In this document: positions 19,358 through 29,624 of the stretch, in pieces | Position numbering within the stretch: the first letter of the stretch is position 1 | Layout of the letters: the number at the start of each line of letters is the position of its first letter | NCBI RefSeq assembly: GCF_014885015.1 | Contig: NZ_JABMIJ010000004.1 | Location: 62,001-126,000, forward strand | DNA length: 64,000 nucleotides | Direction: 5' to 3' | Source: Spirabiliibacterium falconis | GTDB taxonomy: Bacteria > Pseudomonadota > Gammaproteobacteria > Enterobacterales > Pasteurellaceae | Made by a program: the position numbers and the translations under genes | Notes under the pieces: generated by a model | What the model was told of the DNA's origin: nothing | What the model saw: the letters and a program-made list of their open reading frames with translations, nothing else | The model's database searches: none

Positions 19358-20710
19358 TTAATTTCCTGAAATTTTCATCTCACCCAATAAAATTGAGCCT
19401 GATTGAATATTTGAACGATGCTCAATATCATCACTCATCGCCACCATATTCCTCAACATAGCTTGCAAATTGCCTGCAATAGTGATCTCGCTGACGGGAT
19501 AGCAAATTTTCCCTTTTTCTACCCAAAAACCTGCCGCCCCACGCGAGTAATCGCCTGTAACCAAATTTACGCCCTGCCCCATCAACTCGGTAACCAACAA
19601 GCCAGTATCCATTTGCGATAAAAGTGCGGTTAGCCCCCCTTGCACATTCGGCGTCACTTGCCAATTGTGGATGCCACCCGCATGCCCCGTGCTTTGTAGC
19701 CCGAGTTTTTTCGCACTGTAGGTTGTTAATAAATATGTCTGTAACACTCCGCTATCAACAATCACTCGCTCTTGGGTTTTCACACCTTCACTATCAAATG
19801 GCGTTGAAGCAAGTCCTGTTTTCAAGTGCGGTTTTTCCGTGATACTCAACCAGCTTGGCACAATAATGTCGCCTAATTTATCCAACAAAAAACTGCTTTT
19901 GCGGTAAATACTGCTACCACTGGCAGCCCCCACAATAGTGCCCAGCAATCCTGTTGCCACATCATTTAAAAATACAACGGGCGCAGTACACGTCGCCAAT
20001 TTCTGAGGATTTAACCGTTTGAGTGTTTTTTCGGCACACATTTGCCCAACCCACTGGGGTTCTGCAAGCTGATGAAAATCGCGTGCAATCGTGTATTCAT
20101 AATCACGTTCCATTGCGCCGCCGTCTTGTCCTATAACACTGCACGAGAGGGAATAACGTGATGAGAGATAACTGGCGAGCATACCATGCGTGTTACCATA
20201 AACTCGAATGCCACTATGGGCATTTACGCTTGCACCTTCGCTGTTGGTGATGCGATCATCATAATCAAGTGCTGCGGTTTCCGTAGCTAATGCTAACGCG
20301 ATAGCCTCATCAACTCCCATTTCATAAGGGTGATACAATGCCAACTCAGGAGGTTCGAATGCAAGCAAGTGCGGTTCTGCCAAGCCGTTGCAATCATCTT
20401 CTGACGTATATTTCGCAATACTTAATGCCGCCTCGACCGCACTTTTTACCGCATTTGGACTAAGATCCGAGGTGGACGCATTACCTTTGCGAGCCCCCAA
20501 ATAAACCGAAATACCTAACGCACCATCGTTATTAAATTCAATATTTTCCACGTCTTTTAAGCGGGTAGAAACCGACAAACCAGCGGTTTTTGTCGCCCCA
20601 ACTTGCGCACTTGCCCCCGCTTGTTTTGCATATTGCAGTGCCATTTCTGCTGCGTTGAGTAGATCTTGTTGCTGTTGGCGTAAAAGGGCTTGTTGTGTTA
20701 TTTCTGCCAT
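19358..20710 (-). CDS. pmbA: Metalloprotease subunit PmbA (TldE)
   Basis: Partner of TldD in a heterodimeric zinc protease that matures microcin B17 and degrades CcdA in E. coli. It has 450 residues, identical in length to E. coli PmbA. Family segments include [19 protein letters not shown] at the N-terminus, [14 protein letters not shown] in the middle, and the C-terminal [21 protein letters not shown]. PmbA itself lacks the metal site, which sits in TldD; no tldD is in this window. Divergent from darP (yjgA), the arrangement also found in E. coli. Confidence 0.94.
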   Translation of the reverse strand: MAEITQQALLRQQQQDLLNAAEMALQYAKQAGASAQVGATKTAGLSVSTRLKDVENIEFNNDGALGISVYLGARKGNASTSDLSPNAVKSAVEAALSIAKYTSEDDCNGLAEPHLLAFEPPELALYHPYEMGVDEAIALALATETAALDYDDRITNSEGASVNAHSGIRVYGNTHGMLASYLSSRYSLSCSVIGQDGGAMERDYEYTIARDFHQLAEPQWVGQMCAEKTLKRLNPQKLATCTAPVVFLNDVATGLLGTIVGAASGSSIYRKSSFLLDKLGDIIVPSWLSITEKPHLKTGLASTPFDSEGVKTQERVIVDSGVLQTYLLTTYSAKKLGLQSTGHAGGIHNWQVTPNVQGGLTALLSQMDTGLLVTELMGQGVNLVTGDYSRGAAGFWVEKGKICYPVSEITIAGNLQAMLRNMVAMSDDIEHRSNIQSGSILLGEMKISGN

Positions 20711-20827
20711 ACTCTTCTCTTTTTGTTAAAATTTGCCCTATTCTACCGCACTTTTGCACGGCTGTTTAACGTAATTGTAGAATTTATGCTATGATAAGCA
20801 CAATTTTAGTCACACTAGATACTTTTT

Positions 20828-21358
20828 ATGCAAAACAATACGCCTGATTTTTTAGATGAAGACGAACACGATGACATTATTTGGGTTAGCAAAAGCGAAA
20901 TTAAGCGCGATGCCGAAGAACTCAAAAAATTTGGGGCGAAATTGGTCTCGCTCCCAGCAGGGCAACTGGAAAAATTGCCATTAAATGAAAAATTGCATGA
21001 TGCCATTATACTGGCCCAGCGTTCTCAGCGGGGGGCGTTGCGACGCCAGTTGCAATACATTGGTAAGCTCTTGCGCAATATGGATATTGCCCCTATCAAA
21101 GAGGGTTTAGAAAAGTTAGAAAATCGCCATAATCAGCAACAGATTCTCTTTCATCGCCTTGAAAAATGGCGCGATGCCCTGTTGGAAACGGAGAATAATG
21201 CGGTATTTTCAGAACTCATTGAAACGTATCCAGCACTGGATATTCAGCATTTGCGTAATTTAATCCGTGGAGCGAAAAAAGAACGCGCTGCCAATAAACC
21301 ACCAAAATGTTATCGTGAGATTTTTCAGTATTTAAAAGATATTAGTTGTAATGAGTAA
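20828..21358 (+). CDS. yjgA: Ribosome-associated protein DarP (YjgA)
   Basis: Late 50S-subunit assembly factor (dual-action ribosomal maturation protein) in E. coli. It has 176 residues (E. coli 183). The family traits are an acidic N-terminus (DFLDEDEHDDIIWVSKSEIKRDAEELKKFG) followed by two helical bundles, with RGALRRQLQYIGKLLRNMD (about residues 61-79) and a C-terminal HLRNLIRGAKKERAANKPPK. The stop overlaps the ATG of the following DUF535 gene by eight bases, so translation is coupled. Confidence 0.93.
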   Translation: MQNNTPDFLDEDEHDDIIWVSKSEIKRDAEELKKFGAKLVSLPAGQLEKLPLNEKLHDAIILAQRSQRGALRRQLQYIGKLLRNMDIAPIKEGLEKLENRHNQQQILFHRLEKWRDALLETENNAVFSELIETYPALDIQHLRNLIRGAKKERAANKPPKCYREIFQYLKDISCNE

Positions 21359-22211
21359 GCCATTTCCCAACGCAAGTACACTCTTCCCTCGTCATAAACG
21401 CAAGCTGAAAACACTACGCTCACGCCTGCGTTACTATTATTACCGCACTTTCGCTAATGCAGAATGTGCTCCGTGGATGGACTACCTCGAATCCCATCCA
21501 CTCACTGCTACATTATTTGAAACACAGCCCTATCGCCACTATGCGTTGCTCTATTGCTATGGCGACAAACGCTTTTCACCTGCTGAGCGTCGTGGCGCAA
21601 TGCAATACACCTTTGATACGATTGCACAACAGCTAGGCTCACGCTATGAGCAACTCATCACGCAGCAATCGTTACACCTTACATCGCTGACTGACGAGAT
21701 TAACGTCTATTTGAATGTCAATCAAATCGATCCCTTAGAAGGTTTTTTCTCGATTAATTTACGCACTCAGCACAGTGAGCGGCTCTATGATCTCGCCTTT
21801 ATTTTATTGCCTGAAAAACGGATTCTGATCACTTCGTTGCAAGGTCCGAAAGGGGAACACGCACAAGCATTGGTGCGTAGCCTAACCAAGCAATTACATG
21901 GCATGCGACCGCACTTTATGTTGGTCAATATCATGAAAATGCTCGCTCAACACTGGGGTTGCACCCTGTGGGGCGTGGCACATAAAAACCAAGTAAAATA
22001 CCGCTTCAATGATCGCTCTCGTTTGGTATTTAATTACGATGAATTTTGGGCTGAAAATGCGGGGATTTTTGATACTCAAACAGGATTTTGGCAACTGCCC
22101 TGCACAATTGAACAAAAACCTCTAGAAGATATTGCCAGTAAAAAACGCAGTATGTACCGCAAACGCTATACGATGTTTGCGCAAGCGCAGACAAATATCG
22201 CCACATTGTGA
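21351..22211 (+). CDS. VirK/YbjX-family (DUF535) protein
   Basis: A 286-residue protein of the DUF535 family, to which Salmonella VirK and E. coli YbjX belong; members affect resistance to cationic peptides and virulence by an unknown mechanism. Family stretches are LYCYGDKRFSPAERRGAMQY (about residues 67-86), LLPEKRILITSLQGPKG, GMRPHFMLVNIM and GVAHKNQVKYRF. There is no signal peptide or membrane helix. Overlaps the end of yjgA. The ATG 21351 lies inside yjgA, as expected for coupled translation. Confidence 0.85.
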   Translation: MSKPFPNASTLFPRHKRKLKTLRSRLRYYYYRTFANAECAPWMDYLESHPLTATLFETQPYRHYALLYCYGDKRFSPAERRGAMQYTFDTIAQQLGSRYEQLITQQSLHLTSLTDEINVYLNVNQIDPLEGFFSINLRTQHSERLYDLAFILLPEKRILITSLQGPKGEHAQALVRSLTKQLHGMRPHFMLVNIMKMLAQHWGCTLWGVAHKNQVKYRFNDRSRLVFNYDEFWAENAGIFDTQTGFWQLPCTIEQKPLEDIASKKRSMYRKRYTMFAQAQTNIATL

Positions 22212-22217
22212 ACAGCC

Positions 22218-22243
22218 AAAGTGCGGTTCTTTGACCGCACTTT
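22218..22243. terminator. Paired uptake-signal terminator between DUF535 gene and recR
   Basis: AAAGTGCGGT, loop TCTTTG, ACCGCACTTT between convergent genes; the right arm touches the recR stop codon. Confidence 0.8.
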
Positions 22244-22841
22244 ATAGTTTTCGCCGTCCGATTAAAGCATGAGAAAGGGTGGTTCCGTCAGTATTTTCTA
22301 GCTCACCACCAACAGGAATGCCATGTGCAATGCGTGTCACAGGAATATGATATTGTTGACATAATTGAGCAATAAAATGGGCAGTAGCATCGCCTTCTAC
22401 CGTTGGATTGGTCGCTAAAATAACCTCGCTGAATCTTTCTTGCGCCAAACGCTGCTCTAATAAGTCTAAACCAATGTCTTTAGGACCAATGCCATCAAGC
22501 GGCGATAAATGTCCCATCAAGACAAAATAACGTCCAGAATATTGCCCTGTGAGTTCAAGTGCTTGAATATCCGACGGCATTTCAACCACACACAACTGTT
22601 GACTTTTCTCTCTGCGAGGGTTGCGACACAATGAACAAACGTCTTCTTCGGTCAGCGTGCGGCACAACTCACAATGCCCAATGCGGCTCATTGCCTGCGC
22701 CAGCATGTGTGAAAGGTGCATGCCGCCACTGCGATTACGTTGCAACAGATGATATGCCATTCGTTGCGCTGATTTTGGACCAACGCCAGGCAAGCAACGC
22801 AACGCATCAACAAGTTGATCTAATAATGGGCTAATTTGCAT
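22242..22841 (-). CDS. recR: Recombination mediator RecR
   Basis: Loads RecA on SSB-coated gaps together with RecF and RecO. It has 199 residues (E. coli 201). It has an N-terminal helix-hairpin-helix ([21 protein letters not shown], about 13-33), a C4 zinc finger ([19 protein letters not shown]), a Toprim domain ([17 protein letters not shown]) and a C-terminal Walker-B-like part ([19 protein letters not shown]). Last of the conserved apt-dnaX-ybaB-recR run. Confidence 0.97.
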   Translation of the reverse strand: MQISPLLDQLVDALRCLPGVGPKSAQRMAYHLLQRNRSGGMHLSHMLAQAMSRIGHCELCRTLTEEDVCSLCRNPRREKSQQLCVVEMPSDIQALELTGQYSGRYFVLMGHLSPLDGIGPKDIGLDLLEQRLAQERFSEVILATNPTVEGDATAHFIAQLCQQYHIPVTRIAHGIPVGGELENTDGTTLSHALIGRRKL

Positions 22842-22882
22842 AGTAATGTGAAAATCGCCAATTAAACAGGCAATTAAATAGG

Positions 22883-23212
22883 TTAAAATGGCATTTTAAA
22901 GCCTGGTGGTAATTGCATACCACTTGTTACAGATGCCATTTTCTCTTTTTGTAGCTCTTCGGCACGACGCACGGCATCATTGTAAGCTGCCGCAATGAGA
23001 TCTTCTAGCATCTCTTTATCATCGTCCATTAATGAAGGATCAATTTCTACACGACGACAATTATGCGCACCATTAATTGTGATTTTTACCAAGCCCGCGC
23101 CAGACTCGCCCGTCACTTCCAGTTGTGCGACTTCTTCTTGCATTTTTTGCATGCGCTCTTGCATTTGCTGCGCTTGCTTCATCAAATTGCCTAGTCCACC
23201 TTTTCCAAACAT
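22883..23212 (-). CDS. ybaB: Nucleoid-associated protein YbaB/EbfC
   Basis: Small dimeric DNA-binding protein of the YbaB/EbfC family. It has 109 residues (E. coli 109) and a Met/Gln-rich helical N-terminus ([20 protein letters not shown]). A beta sheet carries [26 protein letters not shown], and the tail ends in [12 protein letters not shown]. It lies between dnaX and recR in the order conserved in most bacteria, with gaps of about 40-60 bases. Confidence 0.96.
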   Translation of the reverse strand: MFGKGGLGNLMKQAQQMQERMQKMQEEVAQLEVTGESGAGLVKITINGAHNCRRVEIDPSLMDDDKEMLEDLIAAAYNDAVRRAEELQKEKMASVTSGMQLPPGFKMPF

Positions 23213-23274
23213 AATTATAATTCTCTCTCAATCAAAATTAAAAATTGCATTTTAGCTTAAAACCCTTGCGCTGA

Positions 23275-25293
23275 CTAGCCCACAGGACGAATGCTATCAA
23301 GCTCCAATGTGGCATCAAATGCCTCTTTCAGTAATGCGATTTTTTTATCGTCTTGCAATGCCGTTTGTGCGGCTTGACTAAGTTCTTGATAAATCTCACG
23401 CCGCAATTCAATTGGCGTTAATTTAGTCATATCATCACAAGTTTCAATGCGTAAACGCAAGTGCGGTTGCGAAAAATGGTGTTGCAATTTTTCGCTTAAG
23501 GCTTGTACATAATTGTCGCGATCAAGGTGACTAAATTGTGAGCGCAAACCTAATACGAACTCGTCTTCATTATGTGATAATACCCGTGCATTTAAGGCAA
23601 GTTGTTTTGTCAATCCCGTCATGCCAAGCTGCTCTATATCCGCCGCCCAACTATCACGTTGCGAGCACAATTTAACCACCTTCTCCACCACATCGGGGGT
23701 ATAATCTTGCAAAATGGCTTGCTTAATCTCCGATGGACGCAGGCGATTTTCATCACTGTTTTCGAGCTCAGGATTAAGCCATTGCCAGTGATAATCCTCA
23801 CCAATTTCATCTTCGCTTTCACGAGTAGCATCTGATTCAGCTTCAACCTCTTTGGGCGAGATTTCAGATTGTTGTGTTGTACGTTGCGCAAGTTGATTTA
23901 GCCTATCAAGTAAACCCACTTTATCGGTATTTTTGACCACTTCATGTGTATTCTGTGGTGGCGATTTAATGGGATCAGGTCTTGTTACTGGCTTTTTTTT
24001 TTCGTTTTGGTTTAACGCTTTTAAAGCTTGTGCTGCTCTCAGTGCGGGGCTAACCGCACTTTCATTATCAGGTTGTAACGTCTCGACGTCTAACGGGGCA
24101 GGAGTAAGTACCTGAGTGGGCTCTTCAACCGCACTTTTACTTTTTAAATTCTCTCGCATCGCCTCAATTTTGCTAGCGGTGTTTTCCCCCTCTGCGTGTG
24201 CTTTTGGCTGTTCCTGTTGCCAATTTGTCGGATGGAAGGCCAATGCGCGTAATAGCGTCATTTCAACGCCAGTGCGTGGCTCAGGTGCATAGGGTAATTC
24301 TTTACGCCCATTGAGTATGAGTTGATAATAAAACTGTACATCCTCTGGCGGAAGGTGTTGTGCCAAAAAGCCGATCCGATCATCGTGGTTTTCTGTTTTC
24401 AACAACTGACGCATTGCAATGCGATGAAGCTGTGTTGCAAGCTGCTGTAACAATTGATCCCAACCGATCCCTTTCTGTGCCACATCGGCAATGGTGTGCA
24501 TCAGTGCATTGCCATCGGCAATTTGTAGAGCTTGGATGATATCCAGTGCCTGATTGTCATCTAGCGTACCAAGCATATGCTGCACCGTTTCTAACCGCAC
24601 TTCACCATTGCCCATAGCAATAGCTTGGTCGGTTAAACTCAAAGCATCGCGAATACTGCCCCTCGCAGCCCTAGCTAAGTGTTCAAGTGCGGTTAAATCA
24701 AATGCGATTTTTTCTTGATTTAAAATAGTGCCTAAGTGTTCGCTAATTTGCTCAGGATCTAATGCTTTGAGATGAAATTGAATACAACGCGATAAAATCG
24801 TAATGGGCAATTTTTGTGGGTCAGTTGTGGCAAGCAAAAACTTGACGTACTCAGGTGGCTCTTCCAATGTTTTCAATAAGGCATTGAAACTGTGTCGTGA
24901 GAGCATATGCACTTCGTCAATCAGATAAATTTTAAAACGACCTTGCACGGGTTTGTACTGCACATTGTCCAGTAGATCTCGCGTATCTTCCACTTTTGTG
25001 CGAGAGGCGGCATCAATTTCTAACAAATCAATAAAACGCCCCTCTTCAATGGCTTTACACGTTTCACATTTACCACACGGTGTGGCAGTGATGCCTGTTT
25101 CACAATTTAGCCCTTTGGCAAACAGACGGGCGATCGACGTTTTCCCCACCCCGCGTGTGCCAGAAAACAGGTAGGCATGGTGCAATCGCTCGGTGTTTAA
25201 GCCATTTTGCAATGCACTAAGAACGTGTTGTTGCCCAACCACGCTTGAAAATGTCTGTGGTCGCCACTTTCTTGCCAATACCTGATAACTCAT
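23275..25293 (-). CDS. dnaX: DNA polymerase III subunits tau/gamma
   Basis: Clamp-loader ATPase and organiser of the replisome. It has 672 residues (E. coli tau 643). Walker A is in AYLFSGTRGVGKTSIARLFA (about residues 40-59), a zinc module in CETGITATPCGKCETCKAIE, Walker B/DExx in IYLIDEVHMLS, and the SRC sensor in ILSRCIQF. After about residue 360 comes a low-complexity linker, where two uptake signals encode SAV. The tau-specific domain V binding DNA polymerase alpha follows. Codons 431-434 (GAA AAA AAA AAG) form a run of ten A that can give a gamma product by -1 slippage (separate entry). Confidence 0.97.
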   Translation of the reverse strand: MSYQVLARKWRPQTFSSVVGQQHVLSALQNGLNTERLHHAYLFSGTRGVGKTSIARLFAKGLNCETGITATPCGKCETCKAIEEGRFIDLLEIDAASRTKVEDTRDLLDNVQYKPVQGRFKIYLIDEVHMLSRHSFNALLKTLEEPPEYVKFLLATTDPQKLPITILSRCIQFHLKALDPEQISEHLGTILNQEKIAFDLTALEHLARAARGSIRDALSLTDQAIAMGNGEVRLETVQHMLGTLDDNQALDIIQALQIADGNALMHTIADVAQKGIGWDQLLQQLATQLHRIAMRQLLKTENHDDRIGFLAQHLPPEDVQFYYQLILNGRKELPYAPEPRTGVEMTLLRALAFHPTNWQQEQPKAHAEGENTASKIEAMRENLKSKSAVEEPTQVLTPAPLDVETLQPDNESAVSPALRAAQALKALNQNEKKKPVTRPDPIKSPPQNTHEVVKNTDKVGLLDRLNQLAQRTTQQSEISPKEVEAESDATRESEDEIGEDYHWQWLNPELENSDENRLRPSEIKQAILQDYTPDVVEKVVKLCSQRDSWAADIEQLGMTGLTKQLALNARVLSHNEDEFVLGLRSQFSHLDRDNYVQALSEKLQHHFSQPHLRLRIETCDDMTKLTPIELRREIYQELSQAAQTALQDDKKIALLKEAFDATLELDSIRPVG
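23975..24003 (-). other. dnaX: Candidate -1 frameshift/slippage site giving DnaX gamma
   Basis: T10 on the plus strand (23993-24002) is A10 in the dnaX message. A -1 shift there reads E431 K K K A S N K T and stops at a TGA (23975-23977), giving a 439-residue protein. E. coli gamma is 431 residues, ended by the same kind of A-rich slip at codons 428-430. The truncated product would hold the ATPase and zinc module but lack domains IV-V. Confidence 0.7.
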
Positions 25294-25302
25294 TTTACCT
25301 AC

Positions 25303-25851
25303 TTAATACTGTTCTTCGCTAAATTCTACAATATCAAAGCATTCAATATCTTCTTGGGCTAACCGCTCTTTGCCACCCAGATCAATTAATCGGATAATGA
25401 AGCCTGCGTGATGTGCTTTTCCACCAAGTCGACGCACCAATTTAGCCGTCGCTTCTACTGTGCCGCCTGTTGCTAATAAATCGTCAACAATTAACACGTT
25501 ATCTTGCGCATTAATCGCGTCGGTGTGGATCTCTAATGTATCTTCACCATATTCTAATTGGTAACGCTGCGAAAGCGTTGTGCGTGGTAATTTCCCAGGT
25601 TTACGCACCAACACAAACGGTAAACCCAGTGCTAAGGCAACTGGTGCTCCAAAAATAAAGCCGCGCGATTCTGTACCAATGACTTTTGTAATGCCTTTAT
25701 CCTTATAATGTGCCACTAACGTGTCAATGGTCGCTTGAAATGCACATGGATTTTCCAGCAAACTGGTAATATCACGAAAAATAATGCCTTCTTTTGGATA
25801 ATCAGGAATTGCTTTAATCGCTGAGCGAATCAATTCACGGTTGCTCGTCAT
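25303..25851 (-). CDS. apt: Adenine phosphoribosyltransferase
   Basis: Salvages adenine to AMP with PRPP. It has 182 residues (E. coli 183). [21 protein letters not shown] is the N-terminal signature; [20 protein letters not shown] is the base site; and [20 protein letters not shown] (about residues 124-143) is the PRPP-binding loop. The gene is nine bases upstream of dnaX and probably co-transcribed with it, as in E. coli. Confidence 0.97.
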   Translation of the reverse strand: MTSNRELIRSAIKAIPDYPKEGIIFRDITSLLENPCAFQATIDTLVAHYKDKGITKVIGTESRGFIFGAPVALALGLPFVLVRKPGKLPRTTLSQRYQLEYGEDTLEIHTDAINAQDNVLIVDDLLATGGTVEATAKLVRRLGGKAHHAGFIIRLIDLGGKERLAQEDIECFDIVEFSEEQY

Positions 25852-25920
25852 TATTGAACCCTTAAAAAGTATAAATCAAATATAAAAATGTAGGATAACA
25901 AAACGCCCATTTTGTGCAAG

Positions 25921-26883
25921 CTATTGTGCGGGCATTTTGTATATATCTTCACCATCTTTGCGTGTTTTTAATAGACGCAAAATCCAGACATATTGCTCTG
26001 GCATATCGCACACAAATTCTTCAATAATTTTATTCATAGTGCGTGCCATTTCCACATCATCATCACTGAGTGATAACGGTGATTTTATTTTTAAGATATA
26101 TTTGCCTTCTTGTGCGCTGTAACACGCAAACATCGGAATAACAACAGCTTTGGCAATTTTTGCCATTTTATTTAACCCCGGCAGAGTTGCTTTATAGGTC
26201 GCAAAAAAATCGGCATATACGCTCAGTGCTTCGCCATAGTCCTCGTCTGGCAAATAATAGCCCATTTCACCTGCTCTCACACGATTTAAAAATGGCTTGA
26301 TTCCATTTTGGCGAGCTTGCATTTTACCACCAAAACGTTCACGCGTTTTATTCCATAAATAATCAACCAGTGGGTTACGGTGCGGATTATACATCGCCGT
26401 CATTGGCATGCCTTGTGTATGCAAAATAATACCTGAAGCATCTATCGCCCATGTATGTGGCACCAATAAAATAATATTTTTGCCCTGCTGGCGTGCCGCT
26501 GTAATATACTCTAATCCTTCAAAACGTGTCCGAGCTTTCAAATGTGCACGAGAACGCAATGCAATTTCCCCAATGCCGAGCATAACTTGGCTAACCGTGA
26601 CGAACATCTGCTCAATAACCGCACTTTTTTGTGTTTCACTCCATGTAGGAAAGCAATAATCAAGATTCACTTTTGCACGATGATATTGTTTTTTCGCCTT
26701 GCGGCTAACAACTCGCCCCAATTTTGCCGCAACCGTATCACGCAAGCGATAAGGCAAAAATGCCAATAGGGCAATTATGCCAATACCAAGCCAAACACCC
26801 CAATAATGAGGCAATAAAAATCGCCACGACCATGCAGGATCATAGCCTACACGCGATGTTAACCGAATATTTTCATCACTCAT
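25921..26883 (-). CDS. lpxM: Lipid A myristoyl/lauroyl acyltransferase LpxM (MsbB)
   Basis: Adds the last secondary acyl chain to Kdo2-lipid A at the inner membrane. It has 320 residues (E. coli LpxM 323). It has an N-terminal membrane anchor (about residues 28-45), the HX4D/E catalytic motif in LVPHTWAIDASG (about 141-152), and RRFGG-like NKTRERFGGKMQARQNGIKPF. YYLPDEDYG and FFATYKATLPGL also match the LpxM branch rather than LpxL or LpxP. Its ATG overlaps the end of yfcA by four bases. Confidence 0.93.
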   Translation of the reverse strand: MSDENIRLTSRVGYDPAWSWRFLLPHYWGVWLGIGIIALLAFLPYRLRDTVAAKLGRVVSRKAKKQYHRAKVNLDYCFPTWSETQKSAVIEQMFVTVSQVMLGIGEIALRSRAHLKARTRFEGLEYITAARQQGKNIILLVPHTWAIDASGIILHTQGMPMTAMYNPHRNPLVDYLWNKTRERFGGKMQARQNGIKPFLNRVRAGEMGYYLPDEDYGEALSVYADFFATYKATLPGLNKMAKIAKAVVIPMFACYSAQEGKYILKIKSPLSLSDDDVEMARTMNKIIEEFVCDMPEQYVWILRLLKTRKDGEDIYKMPAQ

Positions 26884-27647
26884 CCGTTAAACCATCCATT
26901 ATCGATTGCCAATTTGATTGTCATAATTAATGACATCAGCACTACCATAGGACGAATTAATTTCTGCCCCTTCGTGAGCACCATCTTAGCACCTACACGC
27001 GCACCTAAAAATTGCCCAAGCATCATCACAAACCCAATCCCCCACACAACATGCCCGCCGAGGATAAAAAAGAGAAGCGATGCACTATTAGACGTGAAAT
27101 TCAACACTTTTGCATGTGCGGTAGCTTTCGCCAGATTAAATCCCAATAACGCAACAAACGCAAGACTAAAAAATGACCCTGTTCCTGGTCCGAAAAAGCC
27201 ATCATAAAAGCCCACACCGAAACCTGCAGTTAGTGCAAATACACTCAAACTCACACGATGATGTTTGTCCACTGCGCCTAAGTTAGGTGAAAATAAAAAA
27301 TATAACCCGATCGCTAAAATCAAAAAGGGTAAAATTTTCTTTAAAAAAGAAGCATCAATTTGTTGTACCAATATTGTCCCTAACGCAGCACCGATAAAAG
27401 TACACACAATTAAAAACCACACCGAACGAAGATCCACCGCTTTTTGACGGATAAAATACCAACTGGCAGAAAACGAACCGCCACAGGCTTGCAGTTTATT
27501 AGTTCCCAGCGCCATTGCAGGCGGCATTCCAGTTGCTAATAATGCAGGAATAGTAATTAATCCTCCACCACCTGCAATCGCATCAATAAATCCTGAAATA
27601 CACGCCAACACAAATAACAGTGCAATCATATCAAAGCCTAATTCCAT
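26880..27647 (-). CDS. yfcA: TSUP-family membrane permease YfcA
   Basis: TauE/SafE-type transporter, thought to move sulphur-containing organic anions. It has 255 residues and about eight membrane helices. The twin family repeats are GFIDAIAGGGGLITIPALLATGM with TNKLQACGGSFSASWYF in the first half, and GFYDGFFGPGTGSFFSLAFV with KATAHAKVLNFTSN in the second. It resembles E. coli YfcA, which is also a neighbour of mepA/aroC. I chose ATG 27647 because GAGGG precedes it; the frame is open to 27662. The ATGA overlap with lpxM suggests coupling. The substrate is unknown. Confidence 0.88.
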   Translation of the reverse strand: MELGFDMIALLFVLACISGFIDAIAGGGGLITIPALLATGMPPAMALGTNKLQACGGSFSASWYFIRQKAVDLRSVWFLIVCTFIGAALGTILVQQIDASFLKKILPFLILAIGLYFLFSPNLGAVDKHHRVSLSVFALTAGFGVGFYDGFFGPGTGSFFSLAFVALLGFNLAKATAHAKVLNFTSNSASLLFFILGGHVVWGIGFVMMLGQFLGARVGAKMVLTKGQKLIRPMVVLMSLIMTIKLAIDNGWFNG

Positions 27648-27677
27648 ACATCCCTCATTCATTCAAAGTGCGGTCAG

Positions 27678-28526
27678 CTAGTCTTGCAACCATTTATATT
27701 TATCAGGGGCGTCCAGCACTTGCTGGCATAACGCAGGTAAGACTGGCACTGTTTTCTTCGGTGGTGTAGTCGTAGGTTTTGGCGGTTCAAACCATGAATA
27801 AAGCTCCGCACCACACCCTTCACCTGCGGGAATGGGGGCTTGCTCTTGACAGTATTTAGCATCACTTGGACAGTGTAACCGCACATGAAAATGTGCATCG
27901 TGCCCAAACCACGGTCGAATTTTACGCAACCAACTGCGATCACCTTTCACACTTTGACAAAGTTTCACCTTAATCGCGGGGTTGACAAAAATCCGTGCAA
28001 CACGTGGATCTTGACTAGCTAATTTTAACATTGTCGTCTGCCCTGGTGTCCACACCCGTTCATCTACGACTTTGCGAGCCCGATCAACCATCAAAGTCGC
28101 CACTGGTGTTCGGGCTTCTTTATCGCTTAATGGACCAAAGCGCAGCCAAATATCAGCATCAAGTCCGATTTGGTGGCTGGCATGTCCTGTTAAAAAACGC
28201 CCGCCCCCTGGCATGGCAATATCCCCCACTAACATCGTTGGCAATCCAGCTTGCTTGATACGTTTACCCAAATCTTGTAAATATTGAATCATTACTGGGT
28301 GCCCATAGTAACGATTTTTCTGCATACGGATAACCTGGTAGCCCTCTCCACGCCACGCCAACGGTTTTGCCCCAATGATACAACCATTACTATATCCGCC
28401 CACAGGCAAGGCGTCCCCAGGAATGGGCCGCTTAATTCTCTGCCACTCTGTTTGTGCAACCGCACTTTGCATACTCAAAAGTGCGGTGAGCAAAAGCCCA
28501 CCTAACCTTCCTGCAATTTTCATCAT
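27678..28526 (-). CDS. mepA: Penicillin-insensitive murein endopeptidase MepA
   Basis: Periplasmic LAS-type metallopeptidase that cuts D-Ala-mDAP (and mDAP-mDAP) cross-links in peptidoglycan. It has 282 residues (E. coli 274). It has a signal peptide ([24 protein letters not shown]), the zinc motif [16 protein letters not shown] and a later [15 protein letters not shown] holding the remaining histidines. Six cysteines are present in the mature part, as in the family. The start overlaps the aroC stop by four bases. Confidence 0.95.
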   Translation of the reverse strand: MMKIAGRLGGLLLTALLSMQSAVAQTEWQRIKRPIPGDALPVGGYSNGCIIGAKPLAWRGEGYQVIRMQKNRYYGHPVMIQYLQDLGKRIKQAGLPTMLVGDIAMPGGGRFLTGHASHQIGLDADIWLRFGPLSDKEARTPVATLMVDRARKVVDERVWTPGQTTMLKLASQDPRVARIFVNPAIKVKLCQSVKGDRSWLRKIRPWFGHDAHFHVRLHCPSDAKYCQEQAPIPAGEGCGAELYSWFEPPKPTTTPPKKTVPVLPALCQQVLDAPDKYKWLQD

Positions 28527-29611
28527 GCTATATCCTTATGACCACACTGTGCCTGATGGCGTAAAAGGTGATCAAGCAATACAATTGCCATCATCGCTTC
28601 AGCAATTGGCACAGCACGAATACCCACACAAGGATCGTGTCGTCCTCGGGTTACTACGTCAACCGCCTGATTATGAATATCTACACTGCGCCCTGGAATC
28701 GTAATGCTGGAGGTAGGTTTAAGCGCAATGTGTGCCACAATCGGCTGCCCCGTGCTAATACCGCCTAAAATGCCACCTGCATGATTAGAACAAAAACCTT
28801 CTGGCGTCATTTCATCACGGTGCTCACTCCCTGTTTGATTAACCACCGCAAAACCATCACCGATTTCGACACCTTTTACCGCATTAATACTCATCAGAGC
28901 GTGGGCAAGATCTGCATCCAAACGATCAAATACAGGCTCCCCCAACCCCACGGGTACATTTTCTGCTACCACAGTTAATTTCGCACCAATGGAATTGCCT
29001 TCTTTTTTGAGTTGTCGAATCAACTCATCAAATTGCTCGACCGCACGCTGATCAGGGCAGAAAAAAGGATTGCTGTTCACCTGCTGCCAGTCAATATTTT
29101 CAATCTGTTGCGGCGCAATTTGTATCTCGCCAATTTGGCTCAAAAAGGCATTGACCGTTACGCCAAACCGCACTTTAAGGTATTTTTTTGCAATCGCTCC
29201 CGCGGCAACACGCATCGCCGTTTCACGGGCGGAAGAACGCCCACCGCCACGATAATCACGCAGCCCATATTTTTGCTGGTAAGTAAAATCTGCATGCCCT
29301 GGGCGAAATTTATCTTTAATATCGCTATAATCTTGAGAACGCTGATCGCCATTTTTAATCAACAATCCTATGCTTGTGCCTGTGGTTTTGCCCTCAAACA
29401 CACCAGATAAGATTTGCACTTCGTCATCTTCGCGCCGCGGCGTAGTATAGCGTGATGTTCCAGGTTTACGGCGGTCTAAATCACCTTGTAAATCAGCTTC
29501 ACTTAATGCTAAGCCTGGTGGCACGCCATCTACAATACACCCTAGCGCAACCCCATGTGATTCGCCAAATGTCGTTACTCGAAAAAGTTGCCCTATGCTA
29601 TTTCCTGCCAT
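28523..29611 (-). CDS. aroC: Chorismate synthase
   Basis: Seventh shikimate-pathway enzyme: makes chorismate from EPSP with reduced FMN. It has 362 residues (E. coli 361). The three family signatures are all visible: [18 protein letters not shown] near the N-terminus, [21 protein letters not shown] (about residues 120-140), and [19 protein letters not shown] near the C-terminus. Its product is used by aroF/tyrA products further right and by menE's pathway next door. ATGA overlap with mepA. Confidence 0.98.
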   Translation of the reverse strand: MAGNSIGQLFRVTTFGESHGVALGCIVDGVPPGLALSEADLQGDLDRRKPGTSRYTTPRREDDEVQILSGVFEGKTTGTSIGLLIKNGDQRSQDYSDIKDKFRPGHADFTYQQKYGLRDYRGGGRSSARETAMRVAAGAIAKKYLKVRFGVTVNAFLSQIGEIQIAPQQIENIDWQQVNSNPFFCPDQRAVEQFDELIRQLKKEGNSIGAKLTVVAENVPVGLGEPVFDRLDADLAHALMSINAVKGVEIGDGFAVVNQTGSEHRDEMTPEGFCSNHAGGILGGISTGQPIVAHIALKPTSSITIPGRSVDIHNQAVDVVTRGRHDPCVGIRAVPIAEAMMAIVLLDHLLRHQAQCGHKDIA

Positions 29612-29624
29612 GTTTTATCCTTGT

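Noticed and set aside
23993-24002. dnaX poly-A run as a sequencing error
   Set aside because: The zero frame is continuous through it and gives a full-length tau, so nothing needs correcting; the slip is an added possibility.
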